Source: UBA6623 sp965217195 (lineage in GTDB: Bacteria; Acidobacteriota; Terriglobia; Bryobacterales; UBA6623). From it: 64,000 nucleotides of DNA. Under the pieces are notes generated by a model. The model saw nothing but the letters and a program-made list of their open reading frames with translations, did no database searches and was not told the DNA's origin. The stretch covers positions 620,001-684,000 of the forward strand of contig CBDCHL010000004.1 in assembly GCA_965217195.1 (NCBI GenBank), read 5' to 3'. A program made the position numbers and the translations under genes. Below are positions 9,140-18,037 of the stretch, one piece after another (position 1 is the stretch's first letter; every line of letters starts with the position of its first letter).

Positions 9140-9649
9140 ATGACTCGTCCTTTTCGCGGCCAATCGCCGACCGTGCCGGACTCGGCGTTTGTCGACCCGA
9201 CCGCCGTCGTGATCGGTAAGGTCACCCTCGGCGAGCGCGTCGGCGTCTGGCCGAATACAACGATTCGGGGCGATGTCAGCGAGATCACAATCGGCGACGA
9301 ATCGAACATCCAAGACAACTGCTGTCTGCACGTTGATCGCGGCGAGCCGCTTGTCGTGGGTCGTCGCTGCGTGGTCGGCCATTCGGTGACGCTGCACGCC
9401 TGCGAGATCGAAGACGGCTGCCTGATTGGTATGGGAGCGACGGTGCTGAGTGGGTCGAAGATCGGCGCGGGATCGATTATCGCCGCCGGAGCGCTGGTCG
9501 TCGAGGGTGCCGAGATTCCGCCGCGCAGCCTAGTCGCCGGCGTTCCCGGAAAGGTGCGACGACAAACGACCGACGATGAACTAGAGCGCATTCGCCGCGG
9601 CGCCGACGGCTATATGGAGCTCGCCGGCGAACACAGGAAAAACGTGTGA
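9140..9649 (+). CDS. Gamma-class carbonic anhydrase / hexapeptide-repeat protein
   Basis: A 169-residue left-handed beta-helix protein of the gamma-carbonic anhydrase (YrdA/PaaY) family, which coordinates a metal between subunits of a trimer. Hexapeptide-type turns run through ADPTAVVIGKVTLGERVGVW-like repeats, IRGDVSEITIGDESNIQDNC, and the histidine-containing segments LHVDRGEP and GHSVTLHACEI supply the expected metal ligands. The ATG at 9140 is chosen because homologous sequence begins just after it; the frame is open further upstream. Its stop overlaps the aspS start (TGATG). Actual carbonic anhydrase activity is not assured for this family. Confidence 0.85.
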   Translation: MTRPFRGQSPTVPDSAFVDPTAVVIGKVTLGERVGVWPNTTIRGDVSEITIGDESNIQDNCCLHVDRGEPLVVGRRCVVGHSVTLHACEIEDGCLIGMGATVLSGSKIGAGSIIAAGALVVEGAEIPPRSLVAGVPGKVRRQTTDDELERIRRGADGYMELAGEHRKNV

Positions 9650-11457
9650 TGGCTGAACAATCCCGCTCCTTGGACTTTCTCGGCGACCTTCGCCGCACCC
9701 ATCATTGCAACGAGCTGCGCCCGACCGACGTGGGCTCGCGCGCCGTGCTGATGGGCTGGATCCATCGCCGCCGCGACCTCGGCAGCCTGATCTTCATTCA
9801 CCTGCGCGACCGCGAAGGGATCACGCAGGTCGTCTTCAACAAGGAACTCAGCGAAGAGGTCCACTCGCACGCCGAACTGTTGCGCAACGAATTTGTGGTG
9901 GCCGTCGAGGGGCCGGTCGTGCGACGCTCAGAAGACACGATCAACCCGGACCTCGACACGGGCGAGGTGGAAATCCAGGCCGAAACGCTGCTGCTTCTCA
10001 ACGTTTCGCGCACGCCGCCTTTCCTCATCGATGAAGACGTTTCGATCGGCGAGGAGGTCCGGCTCAAATACCGCTACATCGATATTCGCCGTCCCCGCAT
10101 GCAGCGCAACCTGATGTTGCGGCACCACGTCAACTTCGCGATTCGCGACTGCCTGAACGCCCAGGGTTTTCTGGAACTCGAGACGCCCTTCATGACGCGC
10201 TCGACGCCCGAGGGCGCGCGTGATTTTCTGGTTCCCTCGCGCATCAACTTAGGAACCTACTATGCCTTGCCGCAATCGCCGCAGCTTTTCAAGCAGCTTT
10301 TGATGATCGGTGGCTATGACAAGTACTTCCAAATCGTGCGCTGTTTTCGCGACGAGGATTTGCGGGCCGACCGCCAACCCGAATTCACGCAGATCGATTT
10401 GGAGATGTCGTTCGCGCAACCCGAGAGCATCTATGAGGTGATCGAGGAATTGGTGACGCGCGTCTGCGAAGCGTCGGGCCACAAAGTTCCCGAGATCCCG
10501 TTGCCGCGCATCTCCTATGCCGAGGCGATCGAGAAATACGGCAGCGACAAGCCCGACCTGCGCTTACCGGCGATGACGCGCGTCAATGATCTGTTCCCGC
10601 CCGAAGTTGCCGGCGACATGCCGCTCAGCGCCATTCGGATTCCCAAGGTCGGGCAGACCACCCGGCGCGAACGCGACGACCTCAAAGCCTTGGGGCCGGA
10701 GCGCAAACTGAAAATCTTCGAGGACACCCGGCGGCTCGAGCGCGACTTTCCCGAATCGATGGCCACCGTGCGCGAGCGGAGCGGGTTCGAGGAAGGTGAT
10801 CTGCTCTTTTTCGCTACTTCGGCGGAAACCCCCGACGGTCCCAAGCCCGATCAGCAAGTCTTACAGGCGGCCGGCGAACTACGCCTCGAAATCGCCCGCA
10901 AATACGCCGACCGGCACAACCTCTTCGACCCTACCGACCTGCGCTTTCTTTGGATCACCGAGTTCCCGATGTTTGAGTGGTCCAAGGACGAAAGTCGCTG
11001 GAATGCCGCTCATCATCCTTTCACCTCGCCGCACGAGGAAGATCTCGACAAATTGCAAAGCGACCCGGGCGCCTGCCGCTCCAAGGCCTATGATTTGGTG
11101 TTGAACGGCATCGAACTCGGTTCGGGCTCGATTCGTATTCACCGCGGCGACGTGCAGTCGAAGGTTTTCTCCGCGCTTGGCTTCACCGAGATGGAAGCCC
11201 GGCACCGATTTGGGTTCTTTCTGGATGCCCTCGAATACGGCACCCCGCCCCACGGCGGCATCGCCCTCGGACTCGATCGGCTGATTATGCTGTTGGCCGG
11301 GGAAGCGACGATTCGCGACGTCATTCCATTCCCCAAGACCGCCAAGGGGACCGATCTGATGTGCGAAGCGCCGAACACCGTGCCCACGCGGCAGCTCAAT
11401 GAGCTGGGCGTGCAGCTTTCACCGCAGGCACAGCAGGCGTTACACGCAAAGTCGTAA
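9649..11457 (+). CDS. aspS: Aspartyl-tRNA synthetase
   Basis: Charges tRNA-Asp (possibly also tRNA-Asn) with aspartate. The 602-residue protein has the bacterial layout: N-terminal OB fold (LMGWIHRRRDLGSLIFIHLR), class II motif 2 around FRDEDLRADRQPEFTQIDLE, a GAD insertion domain (residues about 290-420), and motif 3 (GGIALGLDRLIMLL). The flipping-loop-like stretch HHPFTSP is present. Translation from the ATG at 9649 is coupled to the preceding gene through TGATG. Whether it is discriminating cannot be read from the sequence alone. Confidence 0.97.
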   Translation: MAEQSRSLDFLGDLRRTHHCNELRPTDVGSRAVLMGWIHRRRDLGSLIFIHLRDREGITQVVFNKELSEEVHSHAELLRNEFVVAVEGPVVRRSEDTINPDLDTGEVEIQAETLLLLNVSRTPPFLIDEDVSIGEEVRLKYRYIDIRRPRMQRNLMLRHHVNFAIRDCLNAQGFLELETPFMTRSTPEGARDFLVPSRINLGTYYALPQSPQLFKQLLMIGGYDKYFQIVRCFRDEDLRADRQPEFTQIDLEMSFAQPESIYEVIEELVTRVCEASGHKVPEIPLPRISYAEAIEKYGSDKPDLRLPAMTRVNDLFPPEVAGDMPLSAIRIPKVGQTTRRERDDLKALGPERKLKIFEDTRRLERDFPESMATVRERSGFEEGDLLFFATSAETPDGPKPDQQVLQAAGELRLEIARKYADRHNLFDPTDLRFLWITEFPMFEWSKDESRWNAAHHPFTSPHEEDLDKLQSDPGACRSKAYDLVLNGIELGSGSIRIHRGDVQSKVFSALGFTEMEARHRFGFFLDALEYGTPPHGGIALGLDRLIMLLAGEATIRDVIPFPKTAKGTDLMCEAPNTVPTRQLNELGVQLSPQAQQALHAKS

Positions 11458-11498
11458 GGGCATTTCCGTTCTTAAGCCGCGAAGCGGCGGCAGGAATT

Positions 11499-11533
11499 AT
11501 AGCCCAGGGTGGAGCCGAAGGCGGAACCCTGGG
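11499..11533. repeat. Dispersed hairpin repeat, copy b
   Basis: Second copy of the hairpin at 8884-8916. Here the stem is CCCAGGGT paired with ACCCTGGG around the same loop. The fourth pair is A-T instead of G-C, a compensatory change that preserves pairing. Confidence 0.7.
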
Positions 11534-11653
11534 TAGAATCTCACCCGAGCGAGCCCTGAAAGGGCGGAAGGAACCCCTCGGCCGGACTCTTCGGCCCGTC
11601 AGTGCCCAATTCCGTACCCTTCTTTCGCCTCGTCGAACCTTTCGTCACGGGCG

Positions 11654-12289
11654 CTATTCCTCGACCCGCAGCGTCACCGGCAGCCCTTTCCGCACTTTCA
11701 GCCGAACGGTATTCCAATAAAGATAGCCCGGCCTGAATTTCATCCCGCAACCCCTGCCGCGCACGACTTCTCGCGGCTTGGAATTTCCGGCCCCCGAATC
11801 TATCAAGCCGTGCGCCGACGCGCATCGTGAAGCTGCTCTTCTCGGCGGGCACGGCCAATTCGAAGCCGAGGGCCGCTCGGCCGGCGATCTGTTCTTCGCC
11901 TTTTGGCTCGAGCTTCGCTTTCCGGCTAGCAGGAAGCTCCGAATGTGGAGCGTCAAGCTGCCGGCTTCCGTGATCGGCCCGTTCAAGATCTGCGCCAGGC
12001 TGTAGCTTTCGAAGCGGTTTTCGCCCGGCCAGGAGAACCGCGGCACGCCGGATTCGACAGCCGCGGCGACCCGGATCGTATCGAGAGGCTCGAAGCCTCT
12101 GTCTCCCGGCAGGCGTCGAAAACGGCGGACCGTCTGTCGAAACGCGCGGTCGTTATCGAGCGATGCGACGGCTTGCAGTTGCAGTTTTTGAATGGCCGCC
12201 TCGGCCGCGCCGTCTTGTTGGGCCGCTGCCCGAGAACCGGCAAAGTTCCCGAGCACCATGAGCCCGACCAGCACGACGCACTTTCTCAT
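11654..12289 (-). CDS. Secreted protein of unknown function, probably with two compensating frameshifts
   Basis: A 211-residue frame with an N-terminal signal peptide (VVLVGLMVLGNFAGSRAAAQ). I do not recognise the family. The middle third (residues about 110-165) is rich in Ser, Arg and Pro and looks non-native, whereas the shifted frame over about 11775-11940 reads like protein (for example ELPASRKAKLEPKGEEQIAG and FELAVPAEKSSFTMRVGARL). The C-terminus returns to the original frame (PGYLYWNTVRLKVRKGLPVT). This suggests a pair of compensating indels, either real or assembly errors. It lies 22 bp after the gamma-glutamyltransferase gene on the same strand and may be cotranscribed. Confidence 0.55.
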   Translation of the reverse strand: MRKCVVLVGLMVLGNFAGSRAAAQQDGAAEAAIQKLQLQAVASLDNDRAFRQTVRRFRRLPGDRGFEPLDTIRVAAAVESGVPRFSWPGENRFESYSLAQILNGPITEAGSLTLHIRSFLLAGKRSSSQKAKNRSPAERPSASNWPCPPRRAASRCASAHGLIDSGAGNSKPREVVRGRGCGMKFRPGYLYWNTVRLKVRKGLPVTLRVEE

Positions 12290-12310
12290 GGACCGACGCT
12301 ACCACCCCGC

Positions 12311-14143
12311 CTACCAACCCACAGCATAGGCGACTCGCCGCGGATCCGCCCCCGCCGCGAGAGTCCCTTTCTCGAGATCGGCGAGAATCCCCTGCATACT
12401 GCCGAAAGCATATCCGTCGACGCGTTCGACAACGTGGCCCATCGCCTCCAGCTTGCGCGTAACTTCTTCGGAAATTCGATCTTCAGCCCGCAGCGTGATC
12501 GCCGAACCGGGCTTGTAGAAATTCGGGTCGGCGGTGAGGGCGATGCGCGGCGCGGCCACGGCTTGTTGAATCGGCGTGCCGAAATCCAGCAGGTTGAGCA
12601 GGGCTTGAAACTGCGTCTGCCCGATGGTTTCGCCCCCGGGAGTTCCGATGGCGAGCACAAACTGCCCGTCTTTCAAGACGATGATGGGCGAGTTATTGAG
12701 CAGCGGGATTTGCCCTCCGCGAGCATAGTTCACGTGATCAGGGTAAGGCGCGGTCGAACCGATTCTTGTGCCGTTGTTGAAGGTCAGCCCGGTATTGCCC
12801 ACCACGACGCTGGTTCCGAACAGGCTGCCGTGCGTCGGCGTGCAGGCAACGGCGTTGCCCTCGGCGTCGACGATTGAAAAGCTGTCGGTATGCCCGGCGG
12901 GGTCGATTTTTTCGGGGAACCGAGGTTGGAAGACGCTCGCCGTTTCGGCGGTTTCAGAAGCGCCCGGCGGCGAACCGGCTTCGGGAAAAACCATGACAGC
13001 TTCGGCGCTGATCAATTCGCGGCGACTTGCGGCATAATCTTTCGACAGCATCCCCGCGACGGGCATCTCGGTGCCGGCCGGATCAGCCGTGTAGTAATAG
13101 ACATCCGCCTTGACCACCTTGATGCACTCGCCCACCAAGTGCAGCAGCTCGGAGCTGTTGTGTCCGAGTTTGGCGACATCGAACCCCTCGATGCAGTTCA
13201 ACTGCATGGTGACCTCGAGCCCGCCGCGCGAGGTCGAGGGACTGCTGTAGACGTCGTAACCGCGATATTTCGTATGAACCGGTTCGCTCCAAATCGGCTG
13301 GTAAGCGGCCAAGTCGTCGGCGCTGAACAGCCCGCCGTGTTCTTTATAGAAAGCGATGATCTCACGGGCGATATCGCCGCGATAAAAACGATCGAAGGCC
13401 GCATCGAGCGCCTCGGAACGCGATTTGCCCCGCCCGCGCGCCTGTGTTTCGGCCTGCGCGAGTTTCTTGAAGGTTCCGGCCAGGCCCGGCATCGTGACGT
13501 GCGTGTTCGGTTCCGGGACCCCGCCGTCGGGCAAGAAAACGCCGCGGCTTGACGCGAATTTCTGGAAGATCTCTCGTGACTCGGCGATCGCCTCGGTGAC
13601 CGACTGCTCGATGGGGTGGCCGTTTTCGGCGTAGTCGATCGCGGGCTCGAGCAACTCGGCGAGACTCATCGTCCCGAAGCGGTCCAGCACGGTGACCCAG
13701 CCGCCGAACAGCCCGGGCACGACCCCGGCTTTGATTCCTTTGTAGAGATCGTCTTCGGTGAGCTGAGAGGCATCTAAGGCCCTGGGCGCGGCGCCGGTGG
13801 CATTGAGCGAATAGACCTTCCCCGAAGCCTTCTCGTAAATCGTGAAGAACCCATTGCCGCCCGCGCCTGACATTTGCGGACGAACCACATTAAGCGTGGC
13901 CAGAACCGCGATCGACGCATCGACGGCATTGCCGCCTTTGAGCAAGACCCGCATGCCCGCCATCGAGGCCAGCGGATGCCCGGCCGAGACAAGCCCGTGC
14001 ACGCCGGGCACCGAAGGCCGATGAGTCGGGCGCTCTGCCTCCGCACCCGCCTCATCCACCCGATCAGCCGGTGCCGACGAGCACCCAACCGGCAGCAACA
14101 ACACCAACGCGAACGAAAGCAAACAGAGCAAACAGTAACGCAT
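12311..14143 (-). CDS. ggt: Gamma-glutamyltransferase, lipoprotein
   Basis: Ntn-hydrolase family enzyme that cleaves gamma-glutamyl bonds of glutathione and related compounds outside the cytoplasm. The 610-residue form from the ATG at 14143 begins with a lipoprotein signal (LLSFALVLLLPVGCSS), then the large-subunit start SAGHPLASMAGMRVLLKGG. The autoprocessing/catalytic Thr lies in HTDSFSIVDAEGNAV, followed by GTSVVVGNTGLTFNN and the oxyanion-loop IGTPGGETIGQ. The frame is open upstream of 14143, but that part is not GGT-like. The expected TTH triad is TDS here, so substrate preference may differ from the classical enzymes. Confidence 0.88.
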   Translation of the reverse strand: MRYCLLCLLSFALVLLLPVGCSSAPADRVDEAGAEAERPTHRPSVPGVHGLVSAGHPLASMAGMRVLLKGGNAVDASIAVLATLNVVRPQMSGAGGNGFFTIYEKASGKVYSLNATGAAPRALDASQLTEDDLYKGIKAGVVPGLFGGWVTVLDRFGTMSLAELLEPAIDYAENGHPIEQSVTEAIAESREIFQKFASSRGVFLPDGGVPEPNTHVTMPGLAGTFKKLAQAETQARGRGKSRSEALDAAFDRFYRGDIAREIIAFYKEHGGLFSADDLAAYQPIWSEPVHTKYRGYDVYSSPSTSRGGLEVTMQLNCIEGFDVAKLGHNSSELLHLVGECIKVVKADVYYYTADPAGTEMPVAGMLSKDYAASRRELISAEAVMVFPEAGSPPGASETAETASVFQPRFPEKIDPAGHTDSFSIVDAEGNAVACTPTHGSLFGTSVVVGNTGLTFNNGTRIGSTAPYPDHVNYARGGQIPLLNNSPIIVLKDGQFVLAIGTPGGETIGQTQFQALLNLLDFGTPIQQAVAAPRIALTADPNFYKPGSAITLRAEDRISEEVTRKLEAMGHVVERVDGYAFGSMQGILADLEKGTLAAGADPRRVAYAVGW

Positions 14144-14552
14144 GACAAACTCCCCCAAGATTGTAGCGGGGACCGGGTGTACGAGGGTCGGGTTGCACCC
14201 GTCGCTCGGCGCTCTAAACCGAGCCGCGCGCGTTAGCAAGCGGTATCCGATAAGCGGATCAACACAAAGGAAGGTGGTGGGAGCGCCGTGTTCTCGGGAG
14301 GAAACCGCCGGCCTTGGTCTGAGTGCTTCGGCCGGCAAGGATGTGCTCTCGGGCGACATTTTGGGGATCATCACCTTAGATGCCTCCGGGGCGCTTGCTT
14401 CGAGCGGGCGCGCTTCGGCGCGAGATTGCACGAGATCAGCCCAACGGTTTTCGAGCGAATAGACAAGGTAAAATGGTTGCTCTGAATCCTGATCACCCTT
14501 CGAAACGACGCTCGTTTACACGCGACTAGTCATTGGGAGACAATTCACCACC

Positions 14553-15542
14553 GTGCCGGTTGACGTTCAGCAAATCGCCGAAAAAATTCAGAAAGAGCAC
14601 GCCTTGCTTTCGAAGCTTCGCGAAGCGGTCGGGCGCGTCATCGTCGGGCAGCGCTACCTAAGCGACCGCCTGCTCCTCGCCCTGCTGTGCAACCAACACG
14701 TCCTAATCGAGGGCCTGCCCGGCTTGGCCAAAACCCTTTCCGTCACGACTCTCGCCAAGACCATCGACGCCGATTTTCAACGCATCCAATTCACGCCCGA
14801 CCTGCTGCCCGCCGACCTGCTGGGCACGCTGATCTACAACCCCAAGGACGGCGATTTCTCCACGCGCAAAGGCCCGATCTTCGCCAACATCGTCCTCGCC
14901 GACGAAATCAACCGCGCGCCCGCGAAAGTCCAAAGCGCCCTGCTCGAGGCCATGCAAGAGCGGCAAGTCACCATCGGCGACGAGAGCTATCCGCTGCCCG
15001 AGCCCTTTATGGTCTTGGCCACGCAAAACCCCATCGAGCAAGAGGGGACCTATCCGCTGCCCGAAGCCCAGGTCGACCGCTTCATGCTGAAGCTCAAGGT
15101 CACTTACCCGAGCAAGGCCGACGAACGCAAAATCCTCAGGCGGATGGCGCGTTCGGCGCCAGACACCGATGTCGAGCAAGTTCTCGACCCCGCCGACATC
15201 GTGCGGTTGCGCTCGCTCGTCGATGAAATCTACATGGACGACAAGATCGAGGAATACATCGTCAACGTCGTCGAGGCCACCCGCGACCCGGCAGCCTACG
15301 GCCTCGAAATCGCCGACCTGCTGCGCTACGGCGCCTCGCCCCGTGCGACGATCTTTCTCGCCATGGCGGCCAAGGCGCAGGCCTTTGTCGAAGGCCGCGG
15401 CTACGTCACGCCCCAAGACGTCAAGACCATCGGACCCGACGTCTTGCGCCATCGCGTCATCGTCAGCTACGAGGCCGAGGCGGAAGAGAAGACCTCCGAG
15501 GACATGGTGCAACTGATCTTCGACACCGTGGAAGTTCCATGA
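14553..15542 (+). CDS. MoxR-family AAA+ ATPase
   Basis: A 329-residue cytoplasmic AAA+ chaperone-type ATPase. Walker A region HVLIEGLPGLAKTLS (residues about 48-62), Walker B IVLADEINRAPAKVQ, sensor 1 MVLATQNPIEQEGTYPLPEA, and arginine-finger region are all visible. It starts with GTG at 14553 and its stop overlaps the ATG of the DUF58 gene (ATGA). MoxR-DUF58-Bat clusters are usually linked to maturation or activation of von Willebrand-domain proteins and to stress or envelope functions; the exact client is unknown here. Confidence 0.93.
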   Translation: MPVDVQQIAEKIQKEHALLSKLREAVGRVIVGQRYLSDRLLLALLCNQHVLIEGLPGLAKTLSVTTLAKTIDADFQRIQFTPDLLPADLLGTLIYNPKDGDFSTRKGPIFANIVLADEINRAPAKVQSALLEAMQERQVTIGDESYPLPEPFMVLATQNPIEQEGTYPLPEAQVDRFMLKLKVTYPSKADERKILRRMARSAPDTDVEQVLDPADIVRLRSLVDEIYMDDKIEEYIVNVVEATRDPAAYGLEIADLLRYGASPRATIFLAMAAKAQAFVEGRGYVTPQDVKTIGPDVLRHRVIVSYEAEAEEKTSEDMVQLIFDTVEVP

Positions 15543-16414
15543 TCCCCAAGGAACTCGCCAAGAAAATCCGCTTCATCGAAATCTATACCAACAAGGCCGT
15601 CAACGACGTCCTCGCCGGGGAATATCACAGCGTCTTCAAAGGCCGAGGGATGGAGTTTGACGAAGTCCGCGAGTATACGCCGGGCGACGAAATCCGCACG
15701 ATCGATTGGAACGTGACGGCGCGCACCGGGCAACCCTACGTCAAGCGCTACGTCGAGGAACGCGAGTTGACCGTGCTTTTCGTCGTTGACTTGTCGGCCT
15801 CGGGAAGCTTCGGAAGCCGCGAAAAGCGCAAGAACGAAGTGGCCGCCGAACTCTGCGCGCTGCTGTCGTTTTCGGCCGTCAAGAACAACGACAAGGTCGG
15901 GCTGATCGTCTTCACCGACGTCATCGAACTCTATATTCCGCCCGCCAAGGGCGTCTCGCATGTGTTGCGATTGATTCGCGAACTGCTGAACTTCAGGCCA
16001 CGCCGACGCCGTACCGACATCGCCCAAGCGCTCGACTATCTGGGCCGCATAACTCATCGACGAGCGGTCGTCTTTCTCGTCTCTGACTTTCTGGCCGAGG
16101 GATACGAAAAGCCCCTGCGCATCGTCGCAAGGCGGCACGACTTGATCGCCGTTTCACTCAACGACCCGCGCGAGCAAAGCCTGCCGCCCATTGGGCTCAT
16201 CGAGTTGGAAGACGCCGAGACGGGCGAAACGATCGTCGTGGATGCCGGAAACGCCGAGGTCCGCCGGCGTTGGAAAGCCTTGGCCCGCGAACGCGAAGAC
16301 CGTTTGGCCGAGCTGTTCCGGGCAAGCGGCGTGGATGCCATCCCGATCGTGACCGGCCGAGACTACGTGCGCGAGCTGACGGCTTTCTTCCGGCGCCGTG
16401 AGAAGAGGCTGTAG
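15539..16414 (+). CDS. DUF58-domain protein
   Basis: A 291-residue partner of MoxR. It carries the DUF58 signature GRGMEFDEVREYTPGDEIRT followed by IDWNVTART, and a von Willebrand A-like fold with a DLSASGS MIDAS-type motif (VVDLSASGSFGS). No transmembrane segment is evident. Translation is coupled to moxR through a 4-bp overlap. The biochemical role is not known; context suggests it works with the ATPase and the membrane protein downstream. Confidence 0.92.
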   Translation: MIPKELAKKIRFIEIYTNKAVNDVLAGEYHSVFKGRGMEFDEVREYTPGDEIRTIDWNVTARTGQPYVKRYVEERELTVLFVVDLSASGSFGSREKRKNEVAAELCALLSFSAVKNNDKVGLIVFTDVIELYIPPAKGVSHVLRLIRELLNFRPRRRRTDIAQALDYLGRITHRRAVVFLVSDFLAEGYEKPLRIVARRHDLIAVSLNDPREQSLPPIGLIELEDAETGETIVVDAGNAEVRRRWKALAREREDRLAELFRASGVDAIPIVTGRDYVRELTAFFRRREKRL

Positions 16415-16440
16415 CCGCCGGCGCTATCGCGTTAAGAGTA

Positions 16441-16624
16441 TGCTCGGGCGAGAACGGAGGCGCCGGTCGATTTGCGCTCGTTGGACCCTTTGATTCCGAC
16501 GCCGGCGGGTGGCGAAAGCTCTCTTTCCGAAAACAGCCTCGGAATCTCCTCCATGTCGAAGCCACCGACGTGGCGCACGCACTCTTGCGTGCCGTGTCGC
16601 CACTCTTGGCGACATGTCTTCTCC
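16441..16624. repeat. Dispersed intergenic repeat R1, copy b
   Basis: Second copy of the element at 8581-8785, same orientation, best conserved in the last 80 bp (ATCTCCTCCATG ... GACGTGGCGCACGC ... GTGCCGTGTCGCCACTC). It fills most of the 301-bp gap between the DUF58 gene and the next lipoprotein gene. Confidence 0.75.
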
Positions 16625-16715
16625 ATTTTCATGGCGGTATTATGAATGCCGTACTTTCATAGAAACCAACTGTACCCTTCTTCCAGCAAGGGCTATCGAC
16701 GAACTGCAGAGAGCA

Positions 16716-17783
16716 ATGCGAAACACAGCAACAGTGCCCCGAACGGTCGGGGCGGCTCTCTTGCTCCTGACCGCCGCTTTCCAAACCGGCTGCGCTCCGT
16801 CGCCGGACACCCAATCTCCCGTCCCGACCCTGATCGAGAAAACCTACGAAACCGACAAAGCCGTAGTGCAAATCCTCGCAAACCGCTCGGAACTGACGGT
16901 CGCCGACCGCCTCGATCTCGTGCTCGAAGCCTCCACCACGGAAGACCGCCGCGTCGAGTTCCCCTCCCCGGTAGAAAACCTCGGAGAATTTCGCATCGTC
17001 GAAACACGCCGGGGCTCGCCGAGACTTATCGAAGACGGTCGCGTCTCCGAAGCTCATACCTACGTTCTCGAGCCGTTTCTGCCGGGCGACTACACCGTGC
17101 CCGCGATGTCGGTTCGTTTTCAATCGAAGGCCGACGATGCCAAGCCCGACAGCGAGATCACCATCAAAACCGAGCCGATCACGATTCGAGTCACATCCGT
17201 CCTCCCCCGTCCCGCGGCCGATCCCGGCGCGTCCGACGACGACCCTCTCACGCACGACGCACCCGACATCAGAGAAGCCTCCGGCCCGGTGGATCTGCCC
17301 GGATGGCCGCAGTGGATCTACTGGGTTGTCGGTGGGGCGGTTGTCGCGCTCCTGATCGGCGGGATCTACTTTTGGCGCCGCCGCCGAACTGCAGCCGAGA
17401 CCACCGCGCCCCCACCGCTTGCACACGAAACCGCCTACCAGGCCTTGGAAGCGTTGTTGGCCGACCGACTCGTCAAAGCGGGCGAATACAAGCTCTTCTA
17501 TTTGCACCTTTCCAACATCCTGCGGCACTACATCGAGGATCGATTCGGCCTGCGCGCCCCCGAAAGCACCACCGAGGAATTCCTCCTCGATCTCCGCAGG
17601 GACGACCGTTTGCACGGAGACCACCGAAAGTTGCTGCGGCAATTCCTCGAGCACTGCGATCTCGTAAAGTTCGCCGAGCTTGAACCCGCGCCCGCCGACA
17701 TCGAACGGACCGTTTCCACCTGCCGCGGCTTTATCGACGAAACGAAGCAGCAACCCGCGCCGACCGATAGTGTCTCGGTGTGA
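16716..17783 (+). CDS. BatD-like/DUF4381-type membrane lipoprotein
   Basis: A 355-residue protein with a lipoprotein signal (LLLTAAFQTGCAPS), an extracytoplasmic beta-rich domain with an oxygen-tolerance/BatD-like start (VVQILANRSELTVADRLDL), a single transmembrane helix (IYWVVGGAVVALLIGGIYFW, near residue 230), and a cytoplasmic helical tail (YKLFYLHLSNILRHYIEDRF). This arrangement fits the third component of MoxR-DUF58-Bat clusters. The ATG at 16716 is preferred because it gives a clean signal peptide. No VWA-domain BatA/BatB gene follows; a tRNA and the island insertion come next. Confidence 0.75.
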   Translation: MRNTATVPRTVGAALLLLTAAFQTGCAPSPDTQSPVPTLIEKTYETDKAVVQILANRSELTVADRLDLVLEASTTEDRRVEFPSPVENLGEFRIVETRRGSPRLIEDGRVSEAHTYVLEPFLPGDYTVPAMSVRFQSKADDAKPDSEITIKTEPITIRVTSVLPRPAADPGASDDDPLTHDAPDIREASGPVDLPGWPQWIYWVVGGAVVALLIGGIYFWRRRRTAAETTAPPPLAHETAYQALEALLADRLVKAGEYKLFYLHLSNILRHYIEDRFGLRAPESTTEEFLLDLRRDDRLHGDHRKLLRQFLEHCDLVKFAELEPAPADIERTVSTCRGFIDETKQQPAPTDSVSV

Positions 17784-17837
17784 GAAACACGGACTGCCGG
17801 GCCGGCCCGCGCGGCCCTAGGGTACAATAGACAAAAG

Positions 17838-17859
17838 GCAGCGCAATGCGCTGCTTTTT
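17838..17859 (+). terminator. Rho-independent terminator
   Basis: A perfect 7-bp stem GCAGCGC/GCGCTGC with an AAT loop is followed directly by TTTTT, 55 bp after the stop of the BatD-like gene. Confidence 0.85.
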
Positions 17860-17933
17860 CAACCTCACGGGCGCCGAGTTGGGAGCAAGGGCTCCAAGCA
17901 ATACCCCGTCCGGGCGCGCCCAAACCAGCCAGT

Positions 17934-18020
17934 GCGGAGGTGGCGGAACTGGCAGACGCGCTAGCTTGAGGTGCTAGTGGGAGCAATCCCATGGGGGTTC
18001 GAGTCCCCCTCTCCGCACCA
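17934..18020 (+). tRNA. tRNA-Leu (anticodon GAG)
   Basis: 87 nt including encoded CCA. Acceptor stem GCGGAGG/TCTCCGC, anticodon stem CTAGC/GCTAG with loop TTGAGGT (anticodon GAG), a long variable arm (TGGGAGCAATCCCA), and T arm GGGGGTTCGAGTCCCCC. It reads CTC/CTT codons. Its last 29 bp are the left attachment site of the island, so the intact gene is regenerated on the left. Confidence 0.97.
17992..18020. repeat. attL core: 3' end of tRNA-Leu
   Basis: 29 bp, from TGGGGGTTC to CTCCGCACCA, identical to 54182-54210. The bases on each side differ (A versus C before, A versus G after), so the identity is confined to this block. Confidence 0.93.
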
Positions 18021-18037
18021 AAATAACTCCCGTGGAA

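Noticed and set aside
14703..15512. 269-codon reverse frame opposite moxR
   Set aside because: Mirror of a strongly conserved AAA+ gene with no family motifs of its own.
16629..17753. 374-codon reverse frame opposite the BatD-like gene
   Set aside because: Composition is Gly/Arg-rich shadow; the forward frame has signal peptide, lipobox and transmembrane helix.
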